Shown here piece by piece: positions 1-7,894 of a stretch of DNA of 56,447 nt. Under the pieces are notes generated by a model that searched no databases, was not told the DNA's origin, and saw nothing but the letters and a program-made list of their open reading frames with translations. A program made the translations under genes and the position numbers. Each line of letters starts with the position of its first letter. Positions within the stretch are counted from its first letter, which is position 1. Source of the stretch: Mycobacterium paraffinicum (lineage in GTDB: Bacteria; Actinomycetota; Actinomycetes; Mycobacteriales; Mycobacteriaceae); the NCBI RefSeq assembly GCF_001907675.1, contig NZ_MPNT01000035.1:1-56447 (forward strand), written 5' to 3'.

Positions 1-180
1 CGGGCCGCCGCCGAGGCCGACTTGGCCGGCAAGGCCGCGGGGTATCGGCCCGATGAGTTGGCCGTCTACGCCAAGCGGCTGCTGGATTGGTTGCATCCCG
101 ACGGGCACTTCAGCGACGCCGAGCGGGCCCGCAAGCGCGGCATCATCCTGGGCGCCCGAGCCGTGTTCCTCGACGAGTAA
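1..180 (+). pseudogene. 13E12 repeat (DUF222) family fragment
   Basis: Sixty codons are open from the left window edge to a TAA at 178-180. The peptide contains YRPDELAVYAKRLLDWLHP followed by DGHFSDAERARKRGI, which is the hallmark of the helical DUF222 domain of mycobacterial 13E12 repeat proteins (often fused to an HNH nuclease). In full-length members the chain continues with a GMSxI-type segment and a C-terminal HNH domain. Here it stops about ten residues after RKRGI with an unrelated tail (LGARAVFLDE), so the gene looks truncated. The N-terminal part is outside the window. Function of the family is unproven. Confidence 0.75.
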
Positions 181-203
181 CTTAATGGACGAGTGACTTA
201 ATG
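172..203. repeat. 16-bp tandem duplication over a truncated gene's stop
   Basis: Two head-to-tail copies of a 16-bp unit, GACGAGTAACTTAATG at 172-187 and GACGAGTGACTTAATG at 188-203, differ at one base. The first copy includes the stop codon of the 13E12 fragment. A third partial GACG follows. This looks like a local slippage or repair scar at the truncation point. Confidence 0.7.
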
Positions 204-216
204 GACGTCGCCGACC

Positions 217-265
217 GTGGGGCCTATGGACGTAAATCGGCCGAAAATCCGTACGTAGGGCCCAC
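217..265. repeat. 49-bp imperfect palindrome
   Basis: The outer arms GTGGGGCCTATG and CGTAGGGCCCAC pair with only two mismatches, and the dyad continues inward over AT-rich sequence to a central CGGCCG at about 239-244. It lies between the 13E12 remnant and the end of the SnoaL-like gene. Nothing else is recognised in the 242-base gap from 181 to 422. It could be an operator, a terminator or the relic of an element. Confidence 0.4.
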
Positions 266-422
266 ACTCGACGAGTGATTCACGACCTCGCGAAGTTGGC
301 GTCCTTCGTGACGGATTTCCTGTTCGTGCTGCGACGCTGTCGCGACGGGGTCGTCAGGCATGCGCTCTTCTTTCGATGCGCTTTCCAAAAGCATTGTCGT
401 CCAACGTAAATAGCCGACCCGA

Positions 423-866
423 TCAGAACTTCAGATGCTGGCTGACGTCGCCGACCTGGTCGACGAACATTGTGCGGCTGTCGAACCGCCAGGCGCCGTC
501 CACGCGGTGGAACGTGTCCTTGTAGTGCCCGGTCACGATCACCTGCAGCGGCAGGTCGGGAGTCGCCTGGGTGACGCAGTAGTACGACGTGCTGCGCGCG
601 GTCCCCGCGGACTCGTCGATGTGCAGCTGCACATTGGTGGTGTTGTGCTTGGTCTTGGGGGTGCCGTCTTCATAGATGCGCGTGGCCATCTCGTACATCT
701 CGCGCACCCGGGCGGCACCGGCGAACACCGTCTCCGGCGGGCCGTTCTCCACGCCGCAGATGCGGCCATGCTCGAAGAGTCGGGCGACGCCGTCCAGGTC
801 GCCTCCGTCGAGAAGCTCGGCGTAGGTGTAGATCAGGTTGGTGATTTCTGTTGCGCTGTCACTCAT
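423..866 (-). CDS. SnoaL-like / NTF2-superfamily protein
   Basis: A 147-residue protein starting at MSDSATEITNLIYTYAELLD, the usual beginning of SnoaL_4-type alpha+beta barrel proteins (130-150 residues). The pattern of an N-terminal helix, an acidic D-G-D segment (LLDGGDLDGVARLF) and a C-terminal WRFDSRTMFVDQ strand fits aromatic-ring dioxygenase small-subunit-like or steroid-isomerase-like folds. No active-site assignment is possible. Start 866 (ATG) is preferred over an in-frame ATG at 884 because family members begin at this methionine. It is divergent from two short-chain dehydrogenases, which suggests a shared catabolic or lipid-modifying role. That is inference. Confidence 0.75.
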   Translation of the reverse strand: MSDSATEITNLIYTYAELLDGGDLDGVARLFEHGRICGVENGPPETVFAGAARVREMYEMATRIYEDGTPKTKHNTTNVQLHIDESAGTARSTSYYCVTQATPDLPLQVIVTGHYKDTFHRVDGAWRFDSRTMFVDQVGDVSQHLKF

Positions 867-962
867 GTGGACCGCCCGTCGCACCTATGTCCTCCGCTTC
901 CGCGAACAATGGTGGCAGAACCGGTCGAATTTACATAGAACCGACCATTAGTCTTGATCGCC

Positions 963-1853
963 GTGACCGTACCTTGGACGCCGAGCCGGCTCGGCAACCT
1001 CACCGGCAAACGAGTCGTCGTGACCGGAGCGACCAACGGCGTCGGGCTCGGGACCGCCCGTGCCCTGGCCAAGGCCGGCGCCCACGTGATCCTGGCGGTG
1101 CGCAACACCGAGCTGGGCGAGCAACGCGCGACCGAGATGGGCGGCTCGACCACGGTGGCCAGGGTCGACCTCGCCGACCAGTCCTCGGTGCGCGCCTTCG
1201 CCAGTTCGATCGACGACGATGTCGACATCCTGATCAACAACGCCGGTGCCCTGACCGAACGCCGCACCGAAACGGTCGACGGATTCGAAAAGACGCTGGG
1301 CACCAACCTGCTCGGCCCGTTCGCCCTGACCAACCTGCTCCTGCCCAGGGTGCGCTCGCAGATCATCAACGTCGGCTCCGACGCGCACCGGTCCGCGACG
1401 CTGCACCTGGACGATCTTCACCTGCGCCGGCACAAGTGGACCCGGCTGGGCGCCTACGCACAGTCGAAGCTCACGGTCATGCTCTGGGGCCTCGAACTGG
1501 ACCGCAGGCTGCGCGCGGCCGGGTCGCCGGTGGTCACCCAGCTGACCCACCCGGGCTGGGTCGCGTCGAACCTGTCGCAGCTCGGCGACTCCGCTCTGAT
1601 GTCGATGGCGCACAAGGTGGTCAAGGTGGTGGCCGACCGGCTGGCCAACGACATCGACGAGGGCGCGGCCCCCACGCTGTACTGCATCAGCGAACCGTTG
1701 CCGCCCGGCAGTTATGTCGGGGTCAGCGGGCGGTTCGGCCTGCGCGGCGGGCCGGTGCTGATCGGCCGGTCGCCGGTCGCGTGCGACTACGACGCGGCCG
1801 CCCGCCTGGTCGCCTTCGCCGAGCACGAGACCGGCACGAAGCTGGAGGTGTAG
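963..1853 (+). CDS. Short-chain dehydrogenase/reductase
   Basis: A 296-residue classical SDR. The NAD(P)-binding motif TGATNGVG is at 21-28, NNAG at 92-95, and the catalytic Ser139, Tyr165 and Lys169 (YAQSK) are all present. The C-terminal half resembles retinol-dehydrogenase/protochlorophyllide-reductase-like SDRs (THPGWV motif after the catalytic region). The substrate is unknown. GTG at 963 was chosen; a TTG lies three codons upstream. The next SDR begins three bases after the stop, so the two are almost certainly co-transcribed, divergently from the SnoaL-like gene across a roughly 95-base gap. Confidence 0.85.
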   Translation: MTVPWTPSRLGNLTGKRVVVTGATNGVGLGTARALAKAGAHVILAVRNTELGEQRATEMGGSTTVARVDLADQSSVRAFASSIDDDVDILINNAGALTERRTETVDGFEKTLGTNLLGPFALTNLLLPRVRSQIINVGSDAHRSATLHLDDLHLRRHKWTRLGAYAQSKLTVMLWGLELDRRLRAAGSPVVTQLTHPGWVASNLSQLGDSALMSMAHKVVKVVADRLANDIDEGAAPTLYCISEPLPPGSYVGVSGRFGLRGGPVLIGRSPVACDYDAAARLVAFAEHETGTKLEV

Positions 1854-1855
1854 CC

Positions 1856-2677
1856 ATGGGGGAACTCGACGACAAGGTCGCCGTCATCACCGGTGCGGCG
1901 CGCGGCCAGGGCCGCAGTCACGCGGTGGCCTTCGCCGAACAGGGCGCCGACATCATCGCCGTGGACATCTGCACCGACATCGACGCGATTCCCTACCCGC
2001 TGGGCACCAAATCCGATCTCGACGAGACCGCGCGGCTGGTCCAAGCCGCCGGCCGCAGGGTGGCGCCCGTCGTCGCCGACGTCCGCGACCTGCCGCAACT
2101 CGAGGCCGCGGTGCAAAGCGGAATCGACGACCTCGGCGAGGTGGACATCGTCGTCGCCAACGCCGGGGTGGTGGCGATCGGTGACCCGGAGGCCCATTCC
2201 GAGCCGGTGTTCAACACGATCGTCGACACCAACCTCAAGGGCGTGTGGCACACGTTGCTGGCGACGGTGCCCTCGATCATCCGCAAGGGACAGGGCGGGT
2301 CGATCGTGCTGGTCAGCTCGTCGCAGGGGCTGACCGGCCGGGGCGGCGACGGCAGCGCGGCGATGTTCGCCTACGCCGCGTCCAAGCACGGGGTGGTCGG
2401 GTTGATGCGGTCAGCGGCCAATGCCTACGCGCCACACAAGATTCGGGTCAACTCGGTGCACCCGAGTGGCGTCATGACGCCGATGATCCTCAACGACTTC
2501 GTCGTCAACCGGATGCTGGAGAATCCCAACCCGGCCGTCTCGCAGATGCTGCTGCCCGACGTGCCGCTGGTCGAAGCGCAAGACGTGACGGAAGCGGTGC
2601 TGTGGCTGGTCGGTCCCCGGGCCCGCTACGTGACGGGCGTGTCGATACCCGTCGACGCCGGGCACATCGTGATGTAG
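1856..2677 (+). CDS. Mycofactocin-coupled SDR family oxidoreductase
   Basis: A 273-residue SDR with TGAARGQG at 12-19, NAG at 102-104, a catalytic serine near 154 and Tyr173/Lys177 (YAASK). After the second beta strand it carries an insertion of about 20 residues (VDICTDIDAIPYPLGTK, about 36-52). That insertion is diagnostic of mycofactocin-dependent dehydrogenases, which hold their nicotinamide tightly and pass electrons to mycofactocin instead of exchanging NAD(H). The substrate is probably an alcohol, hydroxysteroid or terpene-like compound (inference). The ATG at 1856 comes directly after the stop of the upstream SDR. No mycofactocin biosynthesis genes lie in the window. Confidence 0.88.
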   Translation: MGELDDKVAVITGAARGQGRSHAVAFAEQGADIIAVDICTDIDAIPYPLGTKSDLDETARLVQAAGRRVAPVVADVRDLPQLEAAVQSGIDDLGEVDIVVANAGVVAIGDPEAHSEPVFNTIVDTNLKGVWHTLLATVPSIIRKGQGGSIVLVSSSQGLTGRGGDGSAAMFAYAASKHGVVGLMRSAANAYAPHKIRVNSVHPSGVMTPMILNDFVVNRMLENPNPAVSQMLLPDVPLVEAQDVTEAVLWLVGPRARYVTGVSIPVDAGHIVM

Positions 2678-2694
2678 CCCGTGATAACGCCGGG

Positions 2695-2889
2695 CTAGCC
2701 CCGGGCGACCTTGCCGGCCTTGATGCAGGACGTGCAGGCGTTGACGCGCTTCTTGTTGCCGCCCGGGCGGGTGACAACGTGCACGGTCTGGACGTTGGGG
2801 TCCCACCGGCGGCTGGTGCGGCGGTGGGAGTGCGACACCGACTTGCCGAAGCCGGGGCCTTTCCCGCAGATGTCGCACACAGCGGCCAT
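2695..2889 (-). CDS. rpmB: 50S ribosomal protein L28 (zinc-binding form)
   Basis: A 64-residue L28 starting [15 protein letters not shown] with the typical [11 protein letters not shown] segment. Two Cys pairs, Cys5/Cys8 and Cys52/Cys55, make this the zinc-binding C+ paralogue. Mycobacteria usually also carry a zinc-free C- copy elsewhere that is induced on zinc starvation. The ATG at 2889 is preceded by TGAGGAG at a spacing of about eight bases. It is divergent from the DAK2 gene and recG, an arrangement seen in other actinobacteria. Confidence 0.95.
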   Translation of the reverse strand: MAAVCDICGKGPGFGKSVSHSHRRTSRRWDPNVQTVHVVTRPGGNKKRVNACTSCIKAGKVARG

Positions 2890-2948
2890 GGTTCAAGCTC
2901 CTCAAATCTCGGGGGTCCGGCTCGGCGGTCTGACACGGGGCCGGGAAA

Positions 2949-2966
2949 GCCCGGGCCGACCCGGGC
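2949..2966 (-). other. Stable hairpin at the 5' end of the rpmB transcript
   Basis: GCCCGGG (2949-2955) and CCCGGGC (2960-2966) form a perfect 7-bp GC stem with a four-base loop. It lies just downstream of the proposed minus-strand -10 element, so it would be at or near the first nucleotides of the rpmB mRNA. Confidence 0.4.
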
Positions 2967-2972
2967 CCAACC

Positions 2973-3001
2973 AGGATACCGACTCCGCTGGCAACCACCA
3001 A
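2973..3001 (-). promoter_or_regulatory. Candidate rpmB promoter
   Basis: On the minus strand TTGGTG (complement of 2996-3001) and TATCCT (complement of 2973-2978) are separated by exactly 17 bases, a good SigA-type promoter. It would give a leader of about 75 bases before the rpmB ATG. Confidence 0.45.
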
Positions 3002-3133
3002 AACGATCACCACCGCTGTCGCCCCGTCTGGCTAGGCTCAATGGGCCGGATCGCCGCGGCGGCGGGTGGTGGTCACGGGCAGCCGTCGCGCGAGTCGCCG
3101 GGCTACGCTGGCGCCCACCGGGGGCCTGGTTGT

Positions 3134-3141
3134 GGAGGAGG
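3134..3141 (+). promoter_or_regulatory. Strong ribosome binding site of the DAK2 gene
   Basis: GGAGGAGG is a very strong Shine-Dalgarno but has no ATG or GTG at a proper distance in the coding frame. The in-frame candidates are CTG 3145 and CTG 3151. A GTG at 3141 is adjacent but in a different frame. This conflict decides, and clouds, the start of the next gene. Confidence 0.55.
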
Positions 3142-3150
3142 TGGCTGACA

Positions 3151-4839
3151 CTGGGAACGTCGGAACGTCTGCTCGACGCGATCACCTTGCGGGACTGGGC
3201 GCACACCGCCGTCAGCGACCTCATCACCCACATCGACGAGATCAACCGGCTCAACGTCTTCCCGGTCGCCGACTCCGATACCGGCGCCAACATGCTGTTC
3301 ACCATGCGTTCGGCGCTGGCCGAGGCCAACGCCGGGGTGAACTCCGAGGGCGGCTCGGCCTGCGTCGCCCGGGCCACCGCCGCGATGTCGGCCGGTGCGC
3401 TGAACGGCGCTCGCGGAAACTCCGGGGTGATCCTGTCGCAGATTCTGCGCGGAATCGCCGACGTTACCGCCGTCGCGGCGGCCGATTCCGGCGGTGAGCT
3501 GCCCCACATCGATGCCGCCATCCTCGCGGCGTCGTTGCGGCGCGGCGTGGACCTGGTCATCGCGTCGATGGGCGGCGAGGAGATCCCGGGGACCATCGTC
3601 TCGGTGCTGCGGGCGGCGGCCGACGCCGTCGGGGAGCGCGCCCAGGCCGGGGAGGGTCTCACCCCGGCGATCACCGCCGCCGGCGACGCCGCGGTCGTCG
3701 CGCTGGAGAAGACGACCGAGCAGCTCGACGTGCTGGCCGACGCCGGCGCCGTGGACGCCGGCGGCCGCGGCCTGCTGGTGCTGCTGGACGCCCTGCGCAC
3801 CACCGTCACCGGTCAAGCCCCCGCGCGAACCGTGTACGAACTGTCGCCGCGAGCGCCCCAACCGGACGGCGCCGCCGAGCGCCCCGCGCCGCAATTCGAG
3901 GTGATGTACCGCTTGGACGGCTGCGATGCGGCCGCGGCCGACGCGCTGCGGGACCGGCTCGGGGAGCTGGGCGATTCCGTGGGCATCGCGGCCGCGACGT
4001 CGTCGGCCGAGCGTACGTACTCGGTGCACGTGCACACCGACGACGCCGGCGCCGCGGTCGAGGCCGGGCTCGCGGCGGGGCGGTTGAGCCGCATCGTGAT
4101 TTCGGCGTTGAGCTCCGGCGCGGCCGGCCTGCCGGTCGGCGGCTGGACCCGGGAGAGGGCGGTGCTGGCCGTCGTCGACGGCGACGGCGCCGCCGAGCTG
4201 TTCGGCGGGGAGGGCGCCTGCGTGCTGCAGCGCGACCCGGCCGCCGGCGACCCGGTGAACATCAGCGCGCATCAGCTGATGCGCGCGGTGATCGACACCG
4301 GCGCCGCGCAGGTGATGGTGCTGCCCAACGGCTACGTGCCCGCCGAGGAGCTGGTCGCCGGGTGCACCGCGGCCATCGGCTGGGGGATCGACGTGGTGCC
4401 GATCCCGACGGCGTCGATGGTGCAGGGCCTGGCCGCGCTGGCCGTGCACGAAACCGGCCGGCAGGCGGTGGACGACGGCTACACCATGGCCCGCGCGGCC
4501 GGTGCGGCCCGGCACGCGTCGGTGCGCATCGCGACCGAAAGCGCGTTGACCTGGGCCGGCCGCTGCCAGCCGGGCGACGGGCTGGGCATCGCGGCCGACG
4601 AGGTGCTCATCGTGGCGGCCGATGTGGTCGCTGCGGCCATCGGCCTGCTGGATCTGTTGCTGGCCTCCGGTGGGGACCTGGTGACGGTGCTGGTCGGCGC
4701 CGGCATCGAATCGGAAGACGACGTCGCGGACGTGGGCGGCGTCCTGCAAAAGCACATGCACGACCATCACCCGGGCACCGAGCTGGTCACGTACCGCACC
4801 GGCCATCGCGGTGACGCGCTGTTGATCGGGGTCGAGTAG
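3151..4839 (+). CDS. DAK2 domain / FakA-like (YloV) protein
   Basis: About 562 residues. The N-terminal DhaL/DAK2 nucleotide-binding domain shows NVFPVADSDTGANM near 35-48 (the Asp cluster that binds magnesium and ATP) and NGARGNSGVILSQ, followed by a middle domain and a C-terminal DegV-like domain. This architecture matches the FakA/YloV family, which phosphorylates protein-bound fatty acids in Firmicutes; the mycobacterial role is not established. The start is uncertain: CTG at 3151 has the best spacing from GGAGGAGG, with CTG 3145 and TTG 3130 as alternatives. recG follows two bases after the stop, as in M. tuberculosis (Rv2974c-recG). Confidence 0.85.
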   Translation: MGTSERLLDAITLRDWAHTAVSDLITHIDEINRLNVFPVADSDTGANMLFTMRSALAEANAGVNSEGGSACVARATAAMSAGALNGARGNSGVILSQILRGIADVTAVAAADSGGELPHIDAAILAASLRRGVDLVIASMGGEEIPGTIVSVLRAAADAVGERAQAGEGLTPAITAAGDAAVVALEKTTEQLDVLADAGAVDAGGRGLLVLLDALRTTVTGQAPARTVYELSPRAPQPDGAAERPAPQFEVMYRLDGCDAAAADALRDRLGELGDSVGIAAATSSAERTYSVHVHTDDAGAAVEAGLAAGRLSRIVISALSSGAAGLPVGGWTRERAVLAVVDGDGAAELFGGEGACVLQRDPAAGDPVNISAHQLMRAVIDTGAAQVMVLPNGYVPAEELVAGCTAAIGWGIDVVPIPTASMVQGLAALAVHETGRQAVDDGYTMARAAGAARHASVRIATESALTWAGRCQPGDGLGIAADEVLIVAADVVAAAIGLLDLLLASGGDLVTVLVGAGIESEDDVADVGGVLQKHMHDHHPGTELVTYRTGHRGDALLIGVE

Positions 4840-4841
4840 CC

Positions 4842-7061
4842 GTGGTGTCGCTGGGCGACCGGCTGGACTTCGTGGTGGGCGCCAAGGCCGCCGATCAGCT
4901 CGACGAGGAGTTGGGCATCCGCACCGTCGACGATCTGCTGCGGCACTACCCGCGCAGCTACACCGAGGGTGCGACCCGGTGGGGCGCCGACGACCAGCGC
5001 CCGCCGGCCGGCGAGCACATCACCATCGTCGACACGATCACCGAAACCAAGACGTGGCCGATGAAGAAGACCCCGAAGAAGGTCTGCCACCGCATCACCC
5101 TCGGTGCCGGCCGCAACAAGGTGACCGCGACGTTCTTCAACGCGAACTATCTGAAGAAGGACCTGACCGAAGGCACCAAGGTGATGCTGTCGGGGGAGGT
5201 CGGGTTCTTCAAGAACGTCATGCAGCTGACGCACCCGGCCTTCCTCATCCTCGATTCCCCGGACGGCAAGAACCGTGGCACCAGCTCGCTGAAGAACATC
5301 GCGATCGCCTCGCAGGCCACCACCGGCGAGGTGCAGATGGCGGCGTTCGAGCGGGCCTTCTTCCCGATCTATCCGGCGACCACGAAGGTGCAGAGCTGGG
5401 ACGTCTTCAGGTGCGTGCGCCAGGTGCTCGACGTCCTGGATCCGGTGGACGACCCCCTGCCCGCCGACCTGTGCAGCCGCCACGGCCTGGTCTCCGAGGA
5501 CCGGGCGTTGCGCGACATCCACCTGGCCGAAGACGCTTCCGCGCGGCGGCGGGCGCGGGAGCGGCTGACGTTCGACGAAGCCGTGGGGCTGCAGTGGGCG
5601 CTGGTCACCCGGCGGCACGGCGAGCTGTCGGAATCGGGCCCCCCGGCGCCCCCGCGCCCCGACGGATTGTCCGCGGAACTGTTGCGGCGCTTGCCGTTCG
5701 AGCTGACCGCCGGGCAGCGTGAGGTGCTCGACGTGTTCGCCAAGGAGCTCTCGGCCACCCGGCCGATGAACCGCCTGCTCCAGGGTGAGGTCGGATCGGG
5801 CAAGACGATCATCGCGGTGCTGGCGATGCTGCAACTGGTGGACGCGGGTTACCAGTGCGCGCTGCTGGCGCCGACGGAAGTCCTTGCCGCCCAACATCTT
5901 AGGTCCATCAACGACGTGCTCGGCCCGTTGGCGATGGCCGGTCAGCTAGGTGGAGCGGACAACGCGACCCGGGTCGCCCTGCTCACCGGTTCGATGACCG
6001 CGGCGCAGAAGAAGCAAGTCCGTGACGAGGTGGCCAGTGGCCAGGTCGGGATCGTCGTGGGCACCCACGCGCTGTTACAGGACGCGGTGGAGTTCCACAA
6101 CCTGGGCATGGTGGTGGTCGACGAGCAACACCGGTTCGGGGTCGAACAGCGAGACCAGTTGCGGGCCAAGGCTCGTCGGAGGGTCACCCCGCACCTGCTG
6201 GTGATGACGGCGACGCCGATACCGCGCACGGTCGCGCTGACCGTCTACGGTGACCTGGAAACCTCCACACTGCGCGAACTGCCGCGTGGCCGCCAGCCGA
6301 TCACCAGCAACGTCATCTTCGTCAGGGAGAAGCCCGCGTGGCTCGAGCGGGCCTGGCAGCGCATCACCGAAGAGGTCGCCGCCGGTCGGCAGGCCTATGT
6401 GGTGGCGCCCCGGATCGACGAGACCGACGAGCCGGAGAAACAGGAGCAGCAGGCGAGACCGTCGGAAACCGCCGAAGGACTCTACGCGCGGCTGCGTGCG
6501 GGCGAGCTGGCGAACGTGCGCCTGGCACTGATGCACGGGCGGTTGTCCGCCGAGGAGAAGGACGCCGCGATGGCGGCGTTTCGCGCCGGCGAGACCGATG
6601 TGCTCGTGTGCACCACGGTGATCGAGGTGGGCGTCGACGTCCCGAACGCCACGGTGATGCTGGTGATGGATGCCGACCGCTTCGGCATCAGCCAGCTGCA
6701 TCAGCTGCGCGGCCGCATCGGCCGCGGCCAGCACCCGAGTTTGTGCCTGCTGGCCACCTGGGTCGCGCCGGGGTCGCCGGCGGGCCGGCGGCTCTCCGCC
6801 GTGGCCGCGACCCAGGACGGGTTCGCGCTCGCCGACCTGGACCTCAAGGAGCGTCGGGAGGGAGACGTCTTGGGCCGCAACCAGTCCGGTCGCGCGATCA
6901 ATCTGCGCTTGCTCTCGCTGGCCGACCACCGCGACGTCATCGAGGCCGCGCGTGACTTCTGCGTCCGAAGCTACGACGAAAATCCGGCCAGCCCCGAATT
7001 GGCTTTGCTGGCAGCGCCTTTCGTCACCACCGACCGGATCGAATACCTGGATAAGTCGTGA
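4842..7061 (+). CDS. recG: ATP-dependent DNA helicase RecG
   Basis: A 739-residue monomeric helicase that reverses stalled replication forks and branch-migrates Holliday junctions. An N-terminal wedge/OB domain (to about 270) precedes two RecA-like domains: Walker A GEVGSGKT at 315-322, DEQH at 427-430, TATPIPRT, and the C-terminal QLHQLRGRIGRG motif. The C-terminal TRG region with GRNQSG is intact. The start GTG 4842 gives MVSLGDRLD, aligning with MASLSDRLD as I recall it for M. tuberculosis RecG. Transcription is probably coupled to the DAK2 gene (two-base gap). Confidence 0.97.
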   Translation: MVSLGDRLDFVVGAKAADQLDEELGIRTVDDLLRHYPRSYTEGATRWGADDQRPPAGEHITIVDTITETKTWPMKKTPKKVCHRITLGAGRNKVTATFFNANYLKKDLTEGTKVMLSGEVGFFKNVMQLTHPAFLILDSPDGKNRGTSSLKNIAIASQATTGEVQMAAFERAFFPIYPATTKVQSWDVFRCVRQVLDVLDPVDDPLPADLCSRHGLVSEDRALRDIHLAEDASARRRARERLTFDEAVGLQWALVTRRHGELSESGPPAPPRPDGLSAELLRRLPFELTAGQREVLDVFAKELSATRPMNRLLQGEVGSGKTIIAVLAMLQLVDAGYQCALLAPTEVLAAQHLRSINDVLGPLAMAGQLGGADNATRVALLTGSMTAAQKKQVRDEVASGQVGIVVGTHALLQDAVEFHNLGMVVVDEQHRFGVEQRDQLRAKARRRVTPHLLVMTATPIPRTVALTVYGDLETSTLRELPRGRQPITSNVIFVREKPAWLERAWQRITEEVAAGRQAYVVAPRIDETDEPEKQEQQARPSETAEGLYARLRAGELANVRLALMHGRLSAEEKDAAMAAFRAGETDVLVCTTVIEVGVDVPNATVMLVMDADRFGISQLHQLRGRIGRGQHPSLCLLATWVAPGSPAGRRLSAVAATQDGFALADLDLKERREGDVLGRNQSGRAINLRLLSLADHRDVIEAARDFCVRSYDENPASPELALLAAPFVTTDRIEYLDKS

Positions 7062-7078
7062 CCGCCAGCGACGATGCA

Positions 7079-7171
7079 GTGGGGGTACCGCCCGCTTGCG
7101 GGGGACGAAGCGATGAGGTGGGGGCACCACCCGCTTGCGGGGGAGTGGGGGCACCTCCCACTTGTGGGGGA
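7079..7171. repeat. Three tandem copies of a GC-rich hairpin repeat
   Basis: Copies at 7079-7106, 7118-7144 and 7145-7171 share the pattern GTGGGGGYACC-N-CCCGCTTGCGGGGGA, the third with compensating changes (CCCACTTGTGGGGG) that keep the stem paired. The inner CCCGC/GCGGG arms form a hairpin. A related inverted copy lies at 16581-16606. The units are open in one frame, repeating a WGxxPLAG peptide, but overlap the next gene. This is probably an interspersed mycobacterial repeat at the recG gene junction. Confidence 0.75.
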
Positions 7172-7179
7172 CGGCGCTG

Positions 7180-7893
7180 GTGAATCGCAAGGTGCTGCTG
7201 TGGTTGTCCGCGACCGCGGCGCTCGCCCTGCTGGTGGCCTACCAGACGGTCGGGTCCTCGACGGCCAGGCACGCGGACGAATACGCCGCGCGCGCCGACG
7301 TTCCGACGGTGCAGCCGGGCACCGACGTGCTCGCGGGTATCGCGGTGCTGCCGCTTCGGGCGCACCGGTACGACTACCGCCGCGCGGCGTTCGGCGACGC
7401 GTGGGACGACGACAACGACGCCCCGCTGGGCCACAACGGATGCGACACCCGCGACGACATCCTCAACCGCGACCTCATCGACAAGACCTACGTGTCGACC
7501 AAACGGTGTCCGGACGCGGTGGCCACCGGCACCCTGCACGACCCGTACACCAACAAGACGATTGCGTTCCAGCGCGGCGCCAGGGTAGGCGAGGCGGTGC
7601 AGATCGACCACATCGTCCCGCTGGCCTACGCCTGGGACATGGGCGCCTACAACTGGCCCGACGGGCAGCGGCTGCGGTTCGCCAACGATCCGGCCAATCT
7701 GGTGGCGGTCGACGGACAGGCGAATCAGGACAAGGGCGATGCGCCGCCGGCGCAGTGGATGCCGCCGAACGCCGCGTTCGCCTGCCAATACGCGATGCAG
7801 TTCATCGCCGTGCTGCGCGGCTACGCGCTGCCGGTGGATCAGGCGTCGACGGGCGTGCTACGCCAGGCGGCGGCCACCTGCCCGGCGGGATAG
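7180..7893 (+). CDS. Exported HNH/DUF1524-type nuclease-like protein
   Basis: A 237-residue protein with a hydrophobic N-terminus (VLLWLSATAALALLVAY, about 5-21) that is a signal peptide or anchor. The core has GHNGCDTRDDILNRDL, IDHIVPLAYAWDMGA (His144 after Asp143) and NDPANLVAV...NQDKGD...WMPP. This order is that of secreted HNH-family (DUF1524/GmrSD C-terminal-like) nucleases of actinobacteria. It corresponds to the position of Rv2972c. The start GTG 7180 was chosen because it begins the signal peptide and lies just after the upstream repeat. Nuclease activity is inferred from the motif only. The gene converges on the aldo/keto reductase with a one-base gap. Confidence 0.82.
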   Translation: MNRKVLLWLSATAALALLVAYQTVGSSTARHADEYAARADVPTVQPGTDVLAGIAVLPLRAHRYDYRRAAFGDAWDDDNDAPLGHNGCDTRDDILNRDLIDKTYVSTKRCPDAVATGTLHDPYTNKTIAFQRGARVGEAVQIDHIVPLAYAWDMGAYNWPDGQRLRFANDPANLVAVDGQANQDKGDAPPAQWMPPNAAFACQYAMQFIAVLRGYALPVDQASTGVLRQAAATCPAG

Positions 7894-7894
7894 C

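Noticed and set aside
217..240. DosR box in the 13E12 downstream region
   Set aside because: GGGGCCTATGGACG recalls the dormancy box, but the second half-site GTCCC is missing.
851..1855. Extension of the mycofactocin-type SDR upstream to 851
   Set aside because: The extra 335 residues are an out-of-frame shadow of the first SDR; the real ATG is at 1856.
2505..4806. Long minus-strand ORFs opposite the DAK2 gene
   Set aside because: Low-complexity translation, no start signal, and a clear DAK2 family protein on the plus strand.
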